Source: Macrobrachium rosenbergii
Lineage: Eukaryota > Arthropoda > Malacostraca > Decapoda > Palaemonidae
Assembly: GCF_040412425.1 (NCBI RefSeq)
Contig: NC_089795.1
Coordinates: 84,479,163-84,543,162 of the forward strand
Reading direction: 5' to 3'
Length of the DNA stretch: 64,000 nucleotides
Part shown: one piece after another, positions 36,948 to 47,214 of the stretch
Numbering within the stretch: the first letter of the stretch is position 1
How the letters are laid out: every line of letters starts with the position of its first letter
Program-made: the position numbers and the translations under genes
The notes under the pieces: generated by a model
The model's input: only the letters and a program-made list of their open reading frames with translations
Told to the model about the DNA's origin: nothing
Databases searched by the model: none

Positions 36948-37741
36948 ATAACAATAGCGTCTATGGGTATTTTTTATCCTCAGTGTTTCTGTTTTATAGT
37001 TGTGCAGGTTATTCTGGCTACAAAGTTCATGCTATGCCGAAGACAATGAACATGTGGTGATCCTTATGATATGTACATATGTGTGTGCGTGTGGTTACGG
37101 ATTTCTGTTTGTTTCAGTTGGACCAATCATTATAATCACCGTTCATTTTCAGAACTAAAGTTTTAATAGGTTTCAGCGTTAGAGACCCAATCCGATTTTA
37201 ATTTGACAGAGTCCATGAAAGTCTTTGTAAGACTTATCAAATAACATTTTTTTCTCCCATCTAAAATTAATCGTTCAGCGGAAGACGCAGAATCCTCAGC
37301 AAGGGAGTTTGCCCCATTCTTAACCATCCTAAGGTACTTCATTCGCTTTCTTCATGCATATTCATCCTTTCACTCGGCCTAGCGTCTCGCGCTAATTGTG
37401 AAAAGAGATATGAACGACATAGTCTAGCTACAACTTTCCTTGAAGAAGCAGACGTTACCAACGTCGATGACCTCTTATTGTGTAACGCCAGTCTTTTCAT
37501 GGGGCAGAACTCAATAAGAAGTCCCATGATTCTTGGGATTTTAAAAAAAAAAAAATTCTCCTATTTTCTTCTCTGAAATTTTCTTTCTGTTGCTCACGTA
37601 CTCGGCTTAGTATTTCGAGCCGTTAACAGAAATGTAAGTCAGCTCTGCTTATAGGACATTCCAGATCACGCGACGAAGGGTTATACAAACTGGAACTTAG
37701 GGTAATCACGTTTTCATTAATTTGTCTTGTTTTTCTTACAG

Positions 37742-37789
37742 GCAATGCACCTGAAAAGGGCGAAGAGACGACTGTCAAGTACACGAAAG
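37742..37789 (+). pseudogene. Receptor exon: cytoplasmic tail, first part (left, stop codon)
   Basis: Acceptor cttttttcttacag-like, donor gtaatg. Read in phase 2 it gives RQCT and then TGA. It is 2 nt shorter than the right-arm exon (47214-47165), which stays open with RQCNSKKDEEAVVKFTK. Confidence 0.8.
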
Positions 37790-38209
37790 GTAATGATGAT
37801 TATTTTGCTTTGTTTAAATTCAAGTAAATAAAAAGTTACGTGTGTTTTTTTTTTTTTATACACTCAAGTTTCACTGCAGTTAGGTACAAATATAAATGTT
37901 ATGGCCTTTTACGTCAAGATTTAGACTTACTTATATTTATCAAATGTAAACTTACAGTTCTTTTCATTAAATCTCACTTTTTCTCATTTATAAATGAGAA
38001 CTTTTCCATTCAAATTCTGTATATTCAAAAAATGCCACCAATTTCCAGTCGATACTCCCAGTAGCAGTTGTACTTTTAAAGATCACTTATTCTATTGATT
38101 TTCATATTATGTTGCCACAACATTTTGAACAGTCTAGAATTGTTTGGTTTGATGATGAAGTCATAATTTCCCTTGGGTTTTCCATTCTAATTTACCTTTT
38201 TATCTCAGC

Positions 38210-38235
38210 CGAGCTCGTGGGGGAAGGAGGAAATG
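38210..38235 (+). pseudogene. Remnant of last receptor exon (left)
   Basis: After tttatctcag, ccgagctcgtgggggaagga matches the right-arm last exon, then similarity ends. The duplication breakpoint falls within this exon. Confidence 0.65.
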
Positions 38236-38386
38236 AGCGGTGGTGAAGCGGCTGCTATCGTTCAGGTTTTCTGCAGAAGTGTTCATCCATAATTCACCTG
38301 TTTAAATATGATGAAGCAGTGACTAGTATTTTTTTCTCAAATACCTGATGTTGAAAAAGAAAAATATATATGCTTATATATATACA

Positions 38387-38387
<1 letters not shown>

Positions 38388-38468
<81 letters not shown>
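38388..38468. repeat. (TA)n microsatellite
   Basis: About 40 TA units at the left end of the Penelope-like fragment. Confidence 0.9.
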
Positions 38469-38471
<3 letters not shown>

Positions 38472-38856
38472 AGTGGAACATCTTGCTAAACCGGAACAAC
38501 ATTTTAACTTTATTGCGACATGTTTCTGAGCTACAAAATTAAAATGACAACATTACAATTCTTATAATAAAATTCAAAATATGCAGTAAAATTACTATGA
38601 AAATAAGATTACGTTTAAAAGATGGCTAATCAAAATAAATAAAGAATAAAATAAAATGGAGCAAAACACAAAAAATTTAAAAATTTAAGTCACAAAAACG
38701 GAAGGTACAAAGGCATAACAAACGTGCTAATTAATATACAATACCAGCAAAACGCAGATAAAAACAGAAAGTGAGGTTACAGCCACATTTCCTAGCCAAA
38801 GAAGGCTGTATCTTGATGGTGTATAGAACTTCTAAAATGTCGAGGTCTGTAGCAAA

Positions 38857-39125
38857 CTAAGCAGTGGTTAAAACAGAAAGATCATCAGTATGTAAAGGGT
38901 GACCGGTCTCCTCGCTGTTCTCTCTAATTGCACTGTACCTAGGCCTTGAAAGATAATTGCCAGTACGATATGACTTACCTACGTGTTCAAAGCATCTCAT
39001 CCAAGCTGATCTGGTAGTATTTCCAACGTAAGTGGCATCACAACCACCACACTGCCATTTATAGATCAGATTGGACCGAAGGCTTGTTGGTATAGGGTCT
39101 TTAATTTTAAAGAAATTACCAAATT
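38857..39125 (-). mobile_element. Penelope-like element C-terminal GIY-YIG endonuclease fragment
   Basis: On the minus strand: FKIKDPIPTSLRSNLIYKWQ, then CGGCDATYVGNTTRSAW, RCFEHVG and YSAIRENSEETGHPL. The order LRSN.IY.C..C.ATYVG...R..EH...SAI.EH...GH is that of the GIY-YIG domain fused to Penelope reverse transcriptases. No reverse transcriptase lies upstream in this orientation. Confidence 0.8.
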
Positions 39126-39127
39126 TA

Positions 39128-39350
39128 TTTAATAAGTTGAGAAAAGTCCGCAGTGACAAGCAATTCTTGGAGACTTGTGAGACGAATGGCCTCATTCCTA
39201 AATTTCTTCACTTTAAATTATACAACAAAAATTCTACACAGAACCCAACATTATCGGGATTACCAGAAGAAACTACTGGAAGAAGAAATTCGCGGTAAGC
39301 GGCGACTTTTGCATCAAACTACTTTTAAACTTGACCAAGTGACTAATGTT
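39128..39350 (+). mobile_element. Penelope-like element N-terminal fragment, opposite orientation
   Basis: On the plus strand: SDKQFLETCETNGLIPKFLH then FKLYNKN, a one-base frame change, then LHRTQHYRDYQKKLLEEEIR and GKRRLLHQ. This resembles the N-terminal region of Penelope-like ORFs. It lies tail-to-head against the GIY-YIG piece, so two ends of one element type are joined in inverted order. Confidence 0.6.
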
Positions 39351-39379
39351 TTGAAAATTTTTTCAAAACATTAGTCACT
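39336..39379. repeat. Perfect 21 bp stem hairpin
   Basis: aagtgactaatgttttgaaa-a, two T, then t-tttcaaaacattagtcactt. The left stem also encodes the end of the Penelope N-terminal frame, so this is a foldback junction. Confidence 0.9.
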
Positions 39380-39404
39380 TAATCTGGTAAAACTAAGGTA
39401 TACT

Positions 39405-39410
<6 letters not shown>

Positions 39411-39472
<62 letters not shown>
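39411..39472. repeat. (TA)n microsatellite
   Basis: About 31 TA units at the right end of the Penelope-like fragments. Confidence 0.9.
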
Positions 39473-39476
<4 letters not shown>

Positions 39477-39971
39477 CAATTTCCACACCGTTGTTTAAAT
39501 GTAGGTGTCTGTGTTCAGAAAATTAATACCAGAGAGTATACCTGAAATTATTAATGTATCTATTTAGTATAATAGTTCATAAGTTTTTTCTCTGAGATTT
39601 ATGGGCTAGTTCTTGTATGATATGTCCAAAAACTAAATAAAATAATTAAAAAATATTCTATTTACAAATATATTCCGTAGTTTCAATTTCTATAAAAATA
39701 CCCCTCTTTCCATTCTTGACTCTTATCATTCATTTTAAAATAATGCTGTTTTTGTTTTCTCGTGATGATCTGAGTAAGGTTGTTTTTGTGAATGTGAAAA
39801 TGTACGATATAGTCACTTGTTCACGAGTTCTGAAATTCACTGGTGATGCAGGGTCCCTTTTCAAAAGGAGACATTTGCTAGACCTATCAAGGGTGGACAA
39901 ACTCAAGTAACACAGTGGACTATTCCACCAATGAAACGAAAATATACCAGAGCATCTCAGATATCATTAGA

Positions 39972-40225
39972 TGTGGCCCCTAGTGGGGTAGCTTAAGGTT
40001 CTTTGCAGCGTCTCATCGACCCCAGTTGCAACCTGTTTCATTCCTTTTACTGTACTTCCGTTCATCTGTTTTATCCATCCTACTTTCCAGCCTCTCTTCT
40101 TGTTTCAAAGTGCAAACTGTGAGGTTTTCCTCCTGTTACACCTTTCAAACCTTTTACTTTCAATATCCCTTTCAGTGCTGAATGACCTCAAAGGTCCCAG
40201 CGCTTAGTGCTGTATATTATGTAAA
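39972..40225 (-). repeat. SINE-like repeat S1, copy 5 (inverted)
   Basis: Reverse S1 blocks: cattccttttactgtac, aggttttcctcctgttacac and tcaaaggtcccagcgcttag. Confidence 0.75.
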
Positions 40226-40618
40226 TCCGTAGGATTTGAATGTACAAATTGAGTTAGTGGTAGATTTTGCTTTATTGGGATACAAGATTTATAAAAATGG
40301 ATGGTAACAAATTTTCCCATCACTTTTAAGTGGTCATATGACCTTTTAATGACCTTGAACTTTTTTGCCCATAATTCTACAGAAAGTAGCAAATCATGTG
40401 CAGTAATACACTAATTTTGTTGGCATCAGTGAGTGATCTTAGAGTACTAATATCAGGCAGAGATTAAAACTCACCTCAAGGTCATCAGAAGTTAGGTCAC
40501 ACTCGAAGGTCAAAGTCACACTCGAAAATCAATGCCATATAAATCAAGTACATCATCTTTTAAATTGGTGAAATTTATCTTGGAAATTTGACTGCAAGGT
40601 TTCTTGATAATCTCAATC

Positions 40619-43059
40619 TTAATCGGCGTCATCAGCTTCATTGCTGAGGTAAAATTCTTTGCCAGCATTTGAGCAGTCGGTGCATTTACATATTGGTGTA
40701 CAAGACAGACCGGTTTTTAGGCAAGAGCAGAGAACTGTATCGCATGAACCACGACACCCGCATTTGACGAACTCCAGATCTGCTTTGGGTGCTGGTCCTT
40801 TAAGGCATCTGACAGGTTGATAACCTCCATCCATTTTGGGCAAGTTCCGGAAGCTCGGGCATCGATGTAGTGTAGGACTTGTCTCTCATTGCCTTATAGT
40901 TTGCTCTAGCAATGTGTGGTAGAAGTGCTCCTCGCGTTGGTGGAAGCTTTTCGCCCTCCAGGTTTTTCTTACGGAATAGTTCCCATCGAAGAGCTGGAAC
41001 AGAGTCTATGTTGCTCTTTGCTGAATCTGCTTGGCAAACAAATCTTTCAATTGGCCGATACCTCGCAGGCATATTCCCATCATCTAGCAAGTGTATTTCC
41101 GTAGTTTCTTCTGTTAGGGGTTCATGGCCCATGCCAGCGAATGTCTGCAGAATTTCATCATTTGGGGCAGTGAAAGGTAAACCGAAATCCACGTCTTTTT
41201 GGAAACTCCAATGAATTTACCTACCCAGTCTGCACCAGTGAAATGGTGTAGACTGTAGACCAATCAAGCCCTTTGGCTTTTCCACTCCTATTGCTGATAC
41301 TCGGCGACAAACATCAGTCACCTGTATTTCGCTCCTTTTCCAGTCAAAAAGCGAAGAGTTGTTGGGTATTCTAAGTGTCCATTTGCGACCAGATCCGTTA
41401 GAAGCACCAGTACATCTGTATCAGGAGACCAAACATCTATTGTTTTAAATCTTGACTCTCTAATGATATCTACTGTAGAACATGAGCGGAATCATTGTAA
41501 CCGCCTTCCCATGATTATGTCATCATGTCCTGTCGAAGAAGCTTAGAACGGTTGGACCTGATTTTTTCAACATAGGATACAACCAGATCTTGATTTGAAC
41601 CCTCAAAAGCCTCTAGGAGATCTTTAGCAAGCAACTCAGTCAGCTGGGATTTTGTTTTTGAGCTAGTTAGCAGTTCTGATACAACCAGATCTTGATTTGA
41701 ACCCTCAAAAGCCTCTAGGAGAGCTTGAGAAAGCAACTCATTCAGCTGGGATTTTGTTTTTGAGCTAGCTAGCAGTTCTTTCAGTGTAACCTTTGCGATA
41801 TTCATTTCATCATGCACCATGAACTCTATTGACGACACTTTTGCGGCACGTTTAGCACGAGTTTTGTCCTTCAAGGACACCTTCCAGTATCTGCCGAATA
41901 AGATGCGGCCCTCAGTATACCACTTCATCAAGCATTTCATTCTTTTCACGAATGCCGTCTTCAGATGAATGATCTTCGTCATTGCAGACGTCTTCTTCAT
42001 ACTTTGCAAGACAGCCATGCCATCAAATATAATCGCAGCTTCATTCACATTGCTGTTTTCTTTAAGTGGCAGACCAATCACCCTATTGTTGTCCGAGTCA
42101 ACATCCGATGGTGCCTCCGATATGCTCATGTCCTCTTGGTCCTCAACTGCATGCGTCAAGCTACTCTTGTCAGTCGGGATAAGAAGAGATCCGTCATTAG
42201 CAAACAAAGATCTTGGAAGAACAGACAACTCATATTCTGCTATGGTACCTGCCAACTTCGGTACCAATTCCGGTCGAGATTGCTGAAACACAAGAAATCT
42301 AGCCAACAGCTGTCGTTCCTCACGCAATTTGATAATCTTTTTTCCGACACGCACAATCTGCTTTGGCATCCATGTTGAATGTGTCTGTAATTTCAATTTT
42401 TTCATTGGATTCCAAATTGATATTGTGGAGTGAATTAGCAATCTCTCGTCAACTATAGGGTCTTGTAAGCTAACTGTCCCTTCTCATCCCTATTCAGAAT
42501 GTCTAACTTTGCTGGTTCAGGTACGACCACCGAGGACACATTGCTTTTCAGCGGTGTTTCAGTTTCATATGGGTTACCTTCACAGTGAAGCTGAATGCAG
42601 TCTCACAACTTGAGAGCTGTTGCTGTCGATCGTGTGGCTGTCTCACCTGAGAGTTGGTAATGGCGTTTACCAGGTTCCCTAGGACCACAGCTTCGAGTAT
42701 AGTGGGTTTGAAAATCTGCCACACTTTTTGAGAGTTCGGGTTGGATGAGGAGAAATCGGTCAAGTAGACCCTCCTGCTGTATTAGACCAGTGATGCCGCC
42801 GATCCCTTTCAGTTTCTTTATTTCCTGCTCGAGGGTCTGGTCAACATACAAGGCAGAGAAAGGTGTGTCGGACTTTCGGACGCAGAAATTCCCATTCTTC
42901 AGTGCGGCCCATGTCAATTAGTAAGGGAGCATATGTAATGTGAGGCAGATTTGGTGATGAAATATTGGTAATAGTTTTATTCAACCAAGAAATACCTGAT
43001 GTTAAAAATGATGGTGTCACCCTTGATTCTGTTGCATATAATTTTGATGATGTCATCAA
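40619..43059 (-). pseudogene. Broken Academ-like transposase B (spacer)
   Basis: Minus-strand pieces in order. About 42980-42600: middle region, APLLIDMGRTEEWEF, then SDTPFSALYVDQTLEQEIKK and GIGGITGLIQQEG. 42441-41515: 308-codon open piece, KIIKLREERQLLARF, MKWYTEGRILFGRY, ending in a duplicated ELLASSKTKSQL...NQDLVV block. 41470-41220: SPDTDVLVLLTDLVA, then FLTGKGAKY and HHFTGADWVGKF, the XPG-like acidic motifs with GADW replacing GCDT. 41192-40800: PIERFVCQ, LRWELFRKKN and LPPTRGALLPHI. 40843-40619: CGCRGSCDTVLCSCLKTGLS then CTPICKCTDC. Stops and frame changes separate the pieces. The N-terminal Cys/His part is missing. Confidence 0.65.
41576..41779 (-). repeat. 102 bp in-frame tandem duplication inside transposase B
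   Basis: gatacaaccagatcttgatt and the following about 80 bp are repeated with period 102 bp (34 codons), giving two SSKTKSQL.ELL...LLEAFEGSNQDLVV blocks. Copies differ at a few sites (LNELLSQA/LTELLAKD). Confidence 0.9.
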
Positions 43060-43345
43060 AATGGCCGCTTACCGTAAATATTACATTTAAATAAATTCCT
43101 TATTTTTGGTCCAATTTCGATTATTTATAGCTCATTTTAAAGAGAATTTTATATACAACAAAAAATGTGTCTACACATTGTTTTGTAAAATGAAGGGTTT
43201 TTGAAATAAAAAGCTTTAAAGGTATTTTTTACGTGGTTTTTAAGTTTAATCAATATAAATCATGATATCACTTTTAAATAGCAAACAAAATAATTATTTC
43301 TCTTCTAATAAAGCTTCATTTTTGTTTTGTTTCAAAAGCTGAAAT
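43060..43345. other. Spacer between divergent transposase genes
   Basis: 286 bp AT-rich sequence separating the start regions of B (-) and C (+). It has aaatggccgcttacc, weakly like the inner part of the terminal repeat of the 13.97 kb element. No shared terminal repeats were confirmed. Confidence 0.4.
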
Positions 43346-45872
43346 GTGAATGAAGGAAATTTTGATAAAAGGAAAATGGAAGATTTGGATGATGCAAGTG
43401 TACCCTCATCAGAAAATAAAAAGAGGCGTACAATCGGTCTGAATGTTAATATATGTTTACTATGCCAGTCTCAAACAAAAGAAACCTTGGTTGAAAATTC
43501 AAAATGTGCTGAAAAACTTGTTGGCAATATAAAGATTCGAAGTGACTGTAATGATGAAAATTATATGCGTGTTTCTCAGTATCTGAAGGACAAATCTGTA
43601 GAAGACTTACTAAAGAGCAATGTAAAATGGCATCTTTCTTGCCATAAAAAATGTACCCACAAAGGAATGCTAGAAAAACTCCAAGAGAAACAGAAAAAAA
43701 AATGAGAAAATACAGTAAATGAAGAGGATGGCAGCAGTACTGCCTCAGAGAGTTTGAATAAAGGCCCCATGTACAACAAGATCCACACGCCAGAGTACGG
43801 CTTGTTTCATTTGTAACAAGCCTAAAACTAGAAATCATCCATTACATACAGTTTCTACCTCATCAGTAGGTAAAAAGTTGTATGATGCTGTGAACCAGGG
43901 TACTAAGCAGAATGGAAACTTGAATTAAGTGGATGTATTGACCCAAGAGACTGTCATACCTATGATGTCGCATACCACAAGGAGTGCTTCAGCAGAAATG
44001 TCGGCAATGTAATTAGAAAAACTGAAAAAACAGGTGAGGATTTGCCAAGTATTGCAGAATCTGCTAGTCAGGTAGAATTTATTGATTCTTTGTTGGAAGT
44101 TTTACCGTCAGGCAAAGTTGTCAAAATGACGGACGCAGAAAAATGTTACCGGGAAATTTGTCACTCCAAATGTGTCACAGAGACCGATATGATTTCCAGA
44201 AAGTCCTTAAAGGCACTCATTGAAAATGAGCTGTTTTATCTGGCCTTAGTGTTTACGACTCCAGAGTCCAAAAAAAGCCACAACGGATCATGCTGAAGTC
44301 AGCCAGTGATGCTTTGATTTTGCATTCAGAAGAAACCTGCAACCTCAATAATAACCTTAAGATTATTTATCAAGCTGCCAAAATTTTGCGTAAAACGAGC
44401 ATGACAAATGAGAAATGGACGTTCTCAGGTTCAATTACTAAAAAAGAAATAACAAAAGCAACACCAGAAGAATTTTCATTTTTTATTAAATGGTTGATAA
44501 CTGGGAAAACAATGTTTGACAGTACAGGTGTTAAAAACCAAGGAACAATTCACCAGCGGCAAATTTTTCTGTTGCAATTGTTGATGGGATGGCAGAACTT
44601 CAATCTCTACAAAAGTCAAAAGTCATAATAACTTGCAAAGATCTGGCATTTACAAGCAAAGTATTAGGTAAATACCTGAAATATGATGAATTACATATAA
44701 TTTTTGTTAGTTATGTGGAAAATTCCATAAAGAGCATTACACGAGAAAAGAGACTTCATGGTATTGCACCAGTGCAATTCAAAATTATGGACAGCACCGT
44801 CATCACAAATGTGACTATGAAAAAGTTGCTATCTCACTCTCATACCAAAGATGAATTATCAGCCTATATTTCTCAAAAAGTCATCTATCCTGCAGAAGGG
44901 AAAAATATAAACCTTGTGGTAGCATGGCGTACAGAAGTAGCTTCTACCCATTGTGACCTAGGATTTCTTAAAAGTACACAAGAAGAAGCCGATCCAAAAA
45001 TGATTCTTCATGCAGTAAAAGCTACAGAAAGAGGTGCTAACAGATTATTTATCTTCACCCCAGACACTGATGTTCTGGTACTTGCTGTAAGACGATGGCC
45101 AAAACTACCATCTCAGTCAATCTTCATGCCAAATTTTAGAATGGAAATTTCAATTGCTGATATATTTTCATCACTGGGCACTTTGAAAGCATCTGCATTA
45201 CCTGCACGGTCCTTCAGGCTGTGACACAACCGGTGCCTTGGTCGGTAAGGGCAAACTCTCTTACTGGAAGGCATTTAATATGGCAACTAAGGAAGCCTTG
45301 GAAGCATTGGCGACACTTGGAACAAGTGAAGAAATCTCTGATGGAGTTCTAGAGGCACTTGAAAAATTTATTTGTCAAGTCTACAAACCAGGGTCAAGTA
45401 TAGATAAACTAACAGAACTTCGATGGTATATGTTTTCGAAGAAACAAACACCCTGGGAAAAGCTACCGCCCACTAAAAGTGCTCTAGTACCTGCACTTAA
45501 GAGAGTAAATTATCAGGTCATGATATGGAATAAGGATATTAACGCAAAACCAACACCCCATCGCCCATTGGTCATAGATGGGACATAATTAATGGGCAAA
45601 TATTGGCAAGTGTCTGTGATTTGCCTTGTGCTCCCAGTAATATCCTTCATCTAACCAGGTATGAGAAAGATTTTGGCATCTGCCTAATTTTTATATTTGA
45701 CAAAGGGATTACCTCAAGACAGTCCCTGTTTCAGGACAAACCGAAAAACTCGTTATGGCTGGCACTTCTCCGTCCTCATTTTCATCTTCTTGTGGTTTAT
45801 CATATAACAGCCTTGTCAACAGTAACAACTTCATTTGAAAATGGAAGTCTACCTGCTGCCTCCCACACTTAG
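43346..45872 (+). pseudogene. Broken Academ-like transposase C (spacer)
   Basis: Plus-strand pieces. 43346-43705: CLLCQSQTKETL, then VKWHLSCHKKC. About 43800-44296: CFICNKPKTRNH, YHKECFSRNVGNVI and FIDSLLEVLPSGKVV: a paired Cys/His N-terminus as in copy A. 44290-44628: LRKTSMTNEKWTFSGSITKK. 44589-45224: QFKIMDSTVITNVTMKKLL, EEADPKMILHAVKATERGA and FTPDTDVLVLAV. 45225-45588: GCDTTGALVGKG, RWYMFSKKQTPWEKLPPTKS and LKRVNYQVMIW. The C-terminal Cys cluster is not recognisable. At least five frame changes or stops. Distinct from A and B in sequence, so a different subfamily. Confidence 0.6.
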
Positions 45873-45899
45873 ATCCGGTTTTTTTTGTCTGTTGATGAT

Positions 45900-46687
45900 G
45901 TACCTTCTTGTGTGCATAAAATGACACCTTTTCATTCTCTCTCATTAGCTTTTTTAAATACTATAAACCTACAGAAGCTATTGCCGCTATTTCAAGTTAA
46001 AGTTTTTTTAAATATTTCATCTTGAATTTAATATTTGAAGTGGAAGTAAGGTTGAGAAGCACCAAGGTGACCTCGCAAAATTAAATGCTTATCAGTTATA
46101 GTCATATAATAAATATATACAAAAATCCTTAAAAATATAACATAGTAAACAAACTGAAGCTGTCATGGACAAAATAAGGTACTAATCATAGCATAACAAA
46201 TAGTGTTTGGTGGCAAATGACATCTGGCACTGATTATATAAAACAGACTTGTCGATCGAAATGTAAAGAATGGTCTTTCATTTTTCTTCATGGAGGGTTA
46301 AACGAACACATGCGTTCATCTGGAGTTAGTCACTGTAATTACATCTTATATTTTCGCAGGAAAGGGTGTCGAATAGATTGACAAATATTTACATGAACTG
46401 TTTAACTTCAGCTAGCAGACCTCACTGTCTCTGAGAAGCGTTAGACCAACAGCGTGCGCAAGAAGAGGCGTCCCAAGTCTTCTCGTTTCGCGAGGTGTAG
46501 GAGACGCCACTCAAGTCTGGCTAAGGTGGATTTAACCAACCATGTACCCAGTACAAGTTCAAAGCTTCCAGGTACCACTTAGAACTATCTGTTTGTCCTA
46601 ACTTACAAGCAAGCAAGATACCAGAGTCCGGGGACCTTTCCCCAATAAGAATTAACACCACCATGCCAGAGTTCCTCAACACCACCA
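45900..46687. other. Spacer end and 3' flank of right receptor gene
   Basis: AT-rich then mixed sequence. The part next to 46688 is presumably 3' UTR of the right gene on the minus strand. I did not fix a polyadenylation site. Confidence 0.4.
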
Positions 46688-46740
46688 CTAGACATCAGCT
46701 TGGTAAGCAGGTTCCTCTCCTCCTTCCACCACGGGCTCGG
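46688..46740 (-). CDS. Receptor last exon (right)
   Basis: Acceptor ctgacttcag; 53 nt read in phase 1: AEPVVEGGEEPAYQADV and TAG. Short acidic tail end. Confidence 0.75.
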
Positions 46741-47164
46741 CTGAAGTCAGAATGGAAAACCCAAGGGAAATTATGACTTCATCATCAAACCAAACAATTC
46801 TAGACTGTTCAAAATGTTGTGGCAACATAATATAAAAATCATTAGAATATTTGATCTTTAAAAGTACAACTGCTACTGGGAGTATCGATTGGAAATTGGT
46901 GGCATTTTTTTGAATATACAGAATTTGAATGGAAAATTTTTCATTTATAAATGAGAGAAAAAAGTGGGATTTAATGAAAAAAAAGGCCTGTAAGATTTAC
47001 ATTTGATAAATATAATTAAGTCTAAAATCTTGACGTAAAGGAGGCCATAACATTTATACTGTGCCTAACTGCAGTGAAACTTGAGTGTATAAAAAAAAAA
47101 ACACACACACACACGTAACTTTCGTTACTTAAATTTAAACAAAGACAAAAATAATCATCATTAC

Positions 47165-47214
47165 CTTTCGTGAACTTGACAACCGCCTCTTCGTCCTTTT
47201 TCGAATTGCATTGC
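47165..47214 (-). CDS. Receptor cytoplasmic tail exon (right)
   Basis: Acceptor ttcttacag, donor gtaatg, 50 nt, phase 2 to 1. QCNSKKDEEAVVKFTK: charged juxtamembrane segment, intact unlike the left copy. Confidence 0.8.

Larger units (their letters stand above)
19600..38232 (+). repeat. Left arm of large inverted duplication
   Basis: Exons, introns and many repeats here recur in inverted order at about 46725-64000. Anchors are atgacataacactgtgtt versus the window's right end, through every receptor exon, to ccgagctcgtgggggaaggagg, where similarity stops inside the last exon. Exons are nearly identical (the 160 bp transmembrane exon differs at four sites); introns have many indels. The outer end is not fixed because the right arm runs off the window. 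Confidence 0.9.
21878..38235 (+). pseudogene. Left copy of Tie-like EGF/FN3 membrane receptor gene without kinase
   Basis: Sixteen exons in collinear order encode the end of an Ig-like domain, three laminin-type EGF repeats, five FN3-like modules, a transmembrane helix and a short tail. Order and spacing match the vertebrate Tie2 ectodomain: an Ig end with YFNIIVR directly before CEAGKYGNKC, then FCLPSPLGCTCAAGYKG. EGF introns are phase 1. Damage: the preceding Ig exon is decayed, the exon at 27279 is 2 bp short relative to the right arm, the tail exon has TGA at its fourth codon, and the last exon is scrambled. The upstream candidates (10446-17596) would supply the N-terminus. It could be a pseudogene, or a working gene with sequence errors. 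The role by family would be a cell-surface adhesion or decoy receptor; this is inference. Confidence 0.75.

Noticed and set aside
39071..39195. Plus-strand frame over the GIY-YIG region
   Set aside because: Before about 39128 the plus-strand frame is a shadow of the minus-strand endonuclease; only the later part looks like Penelope N-terminus.
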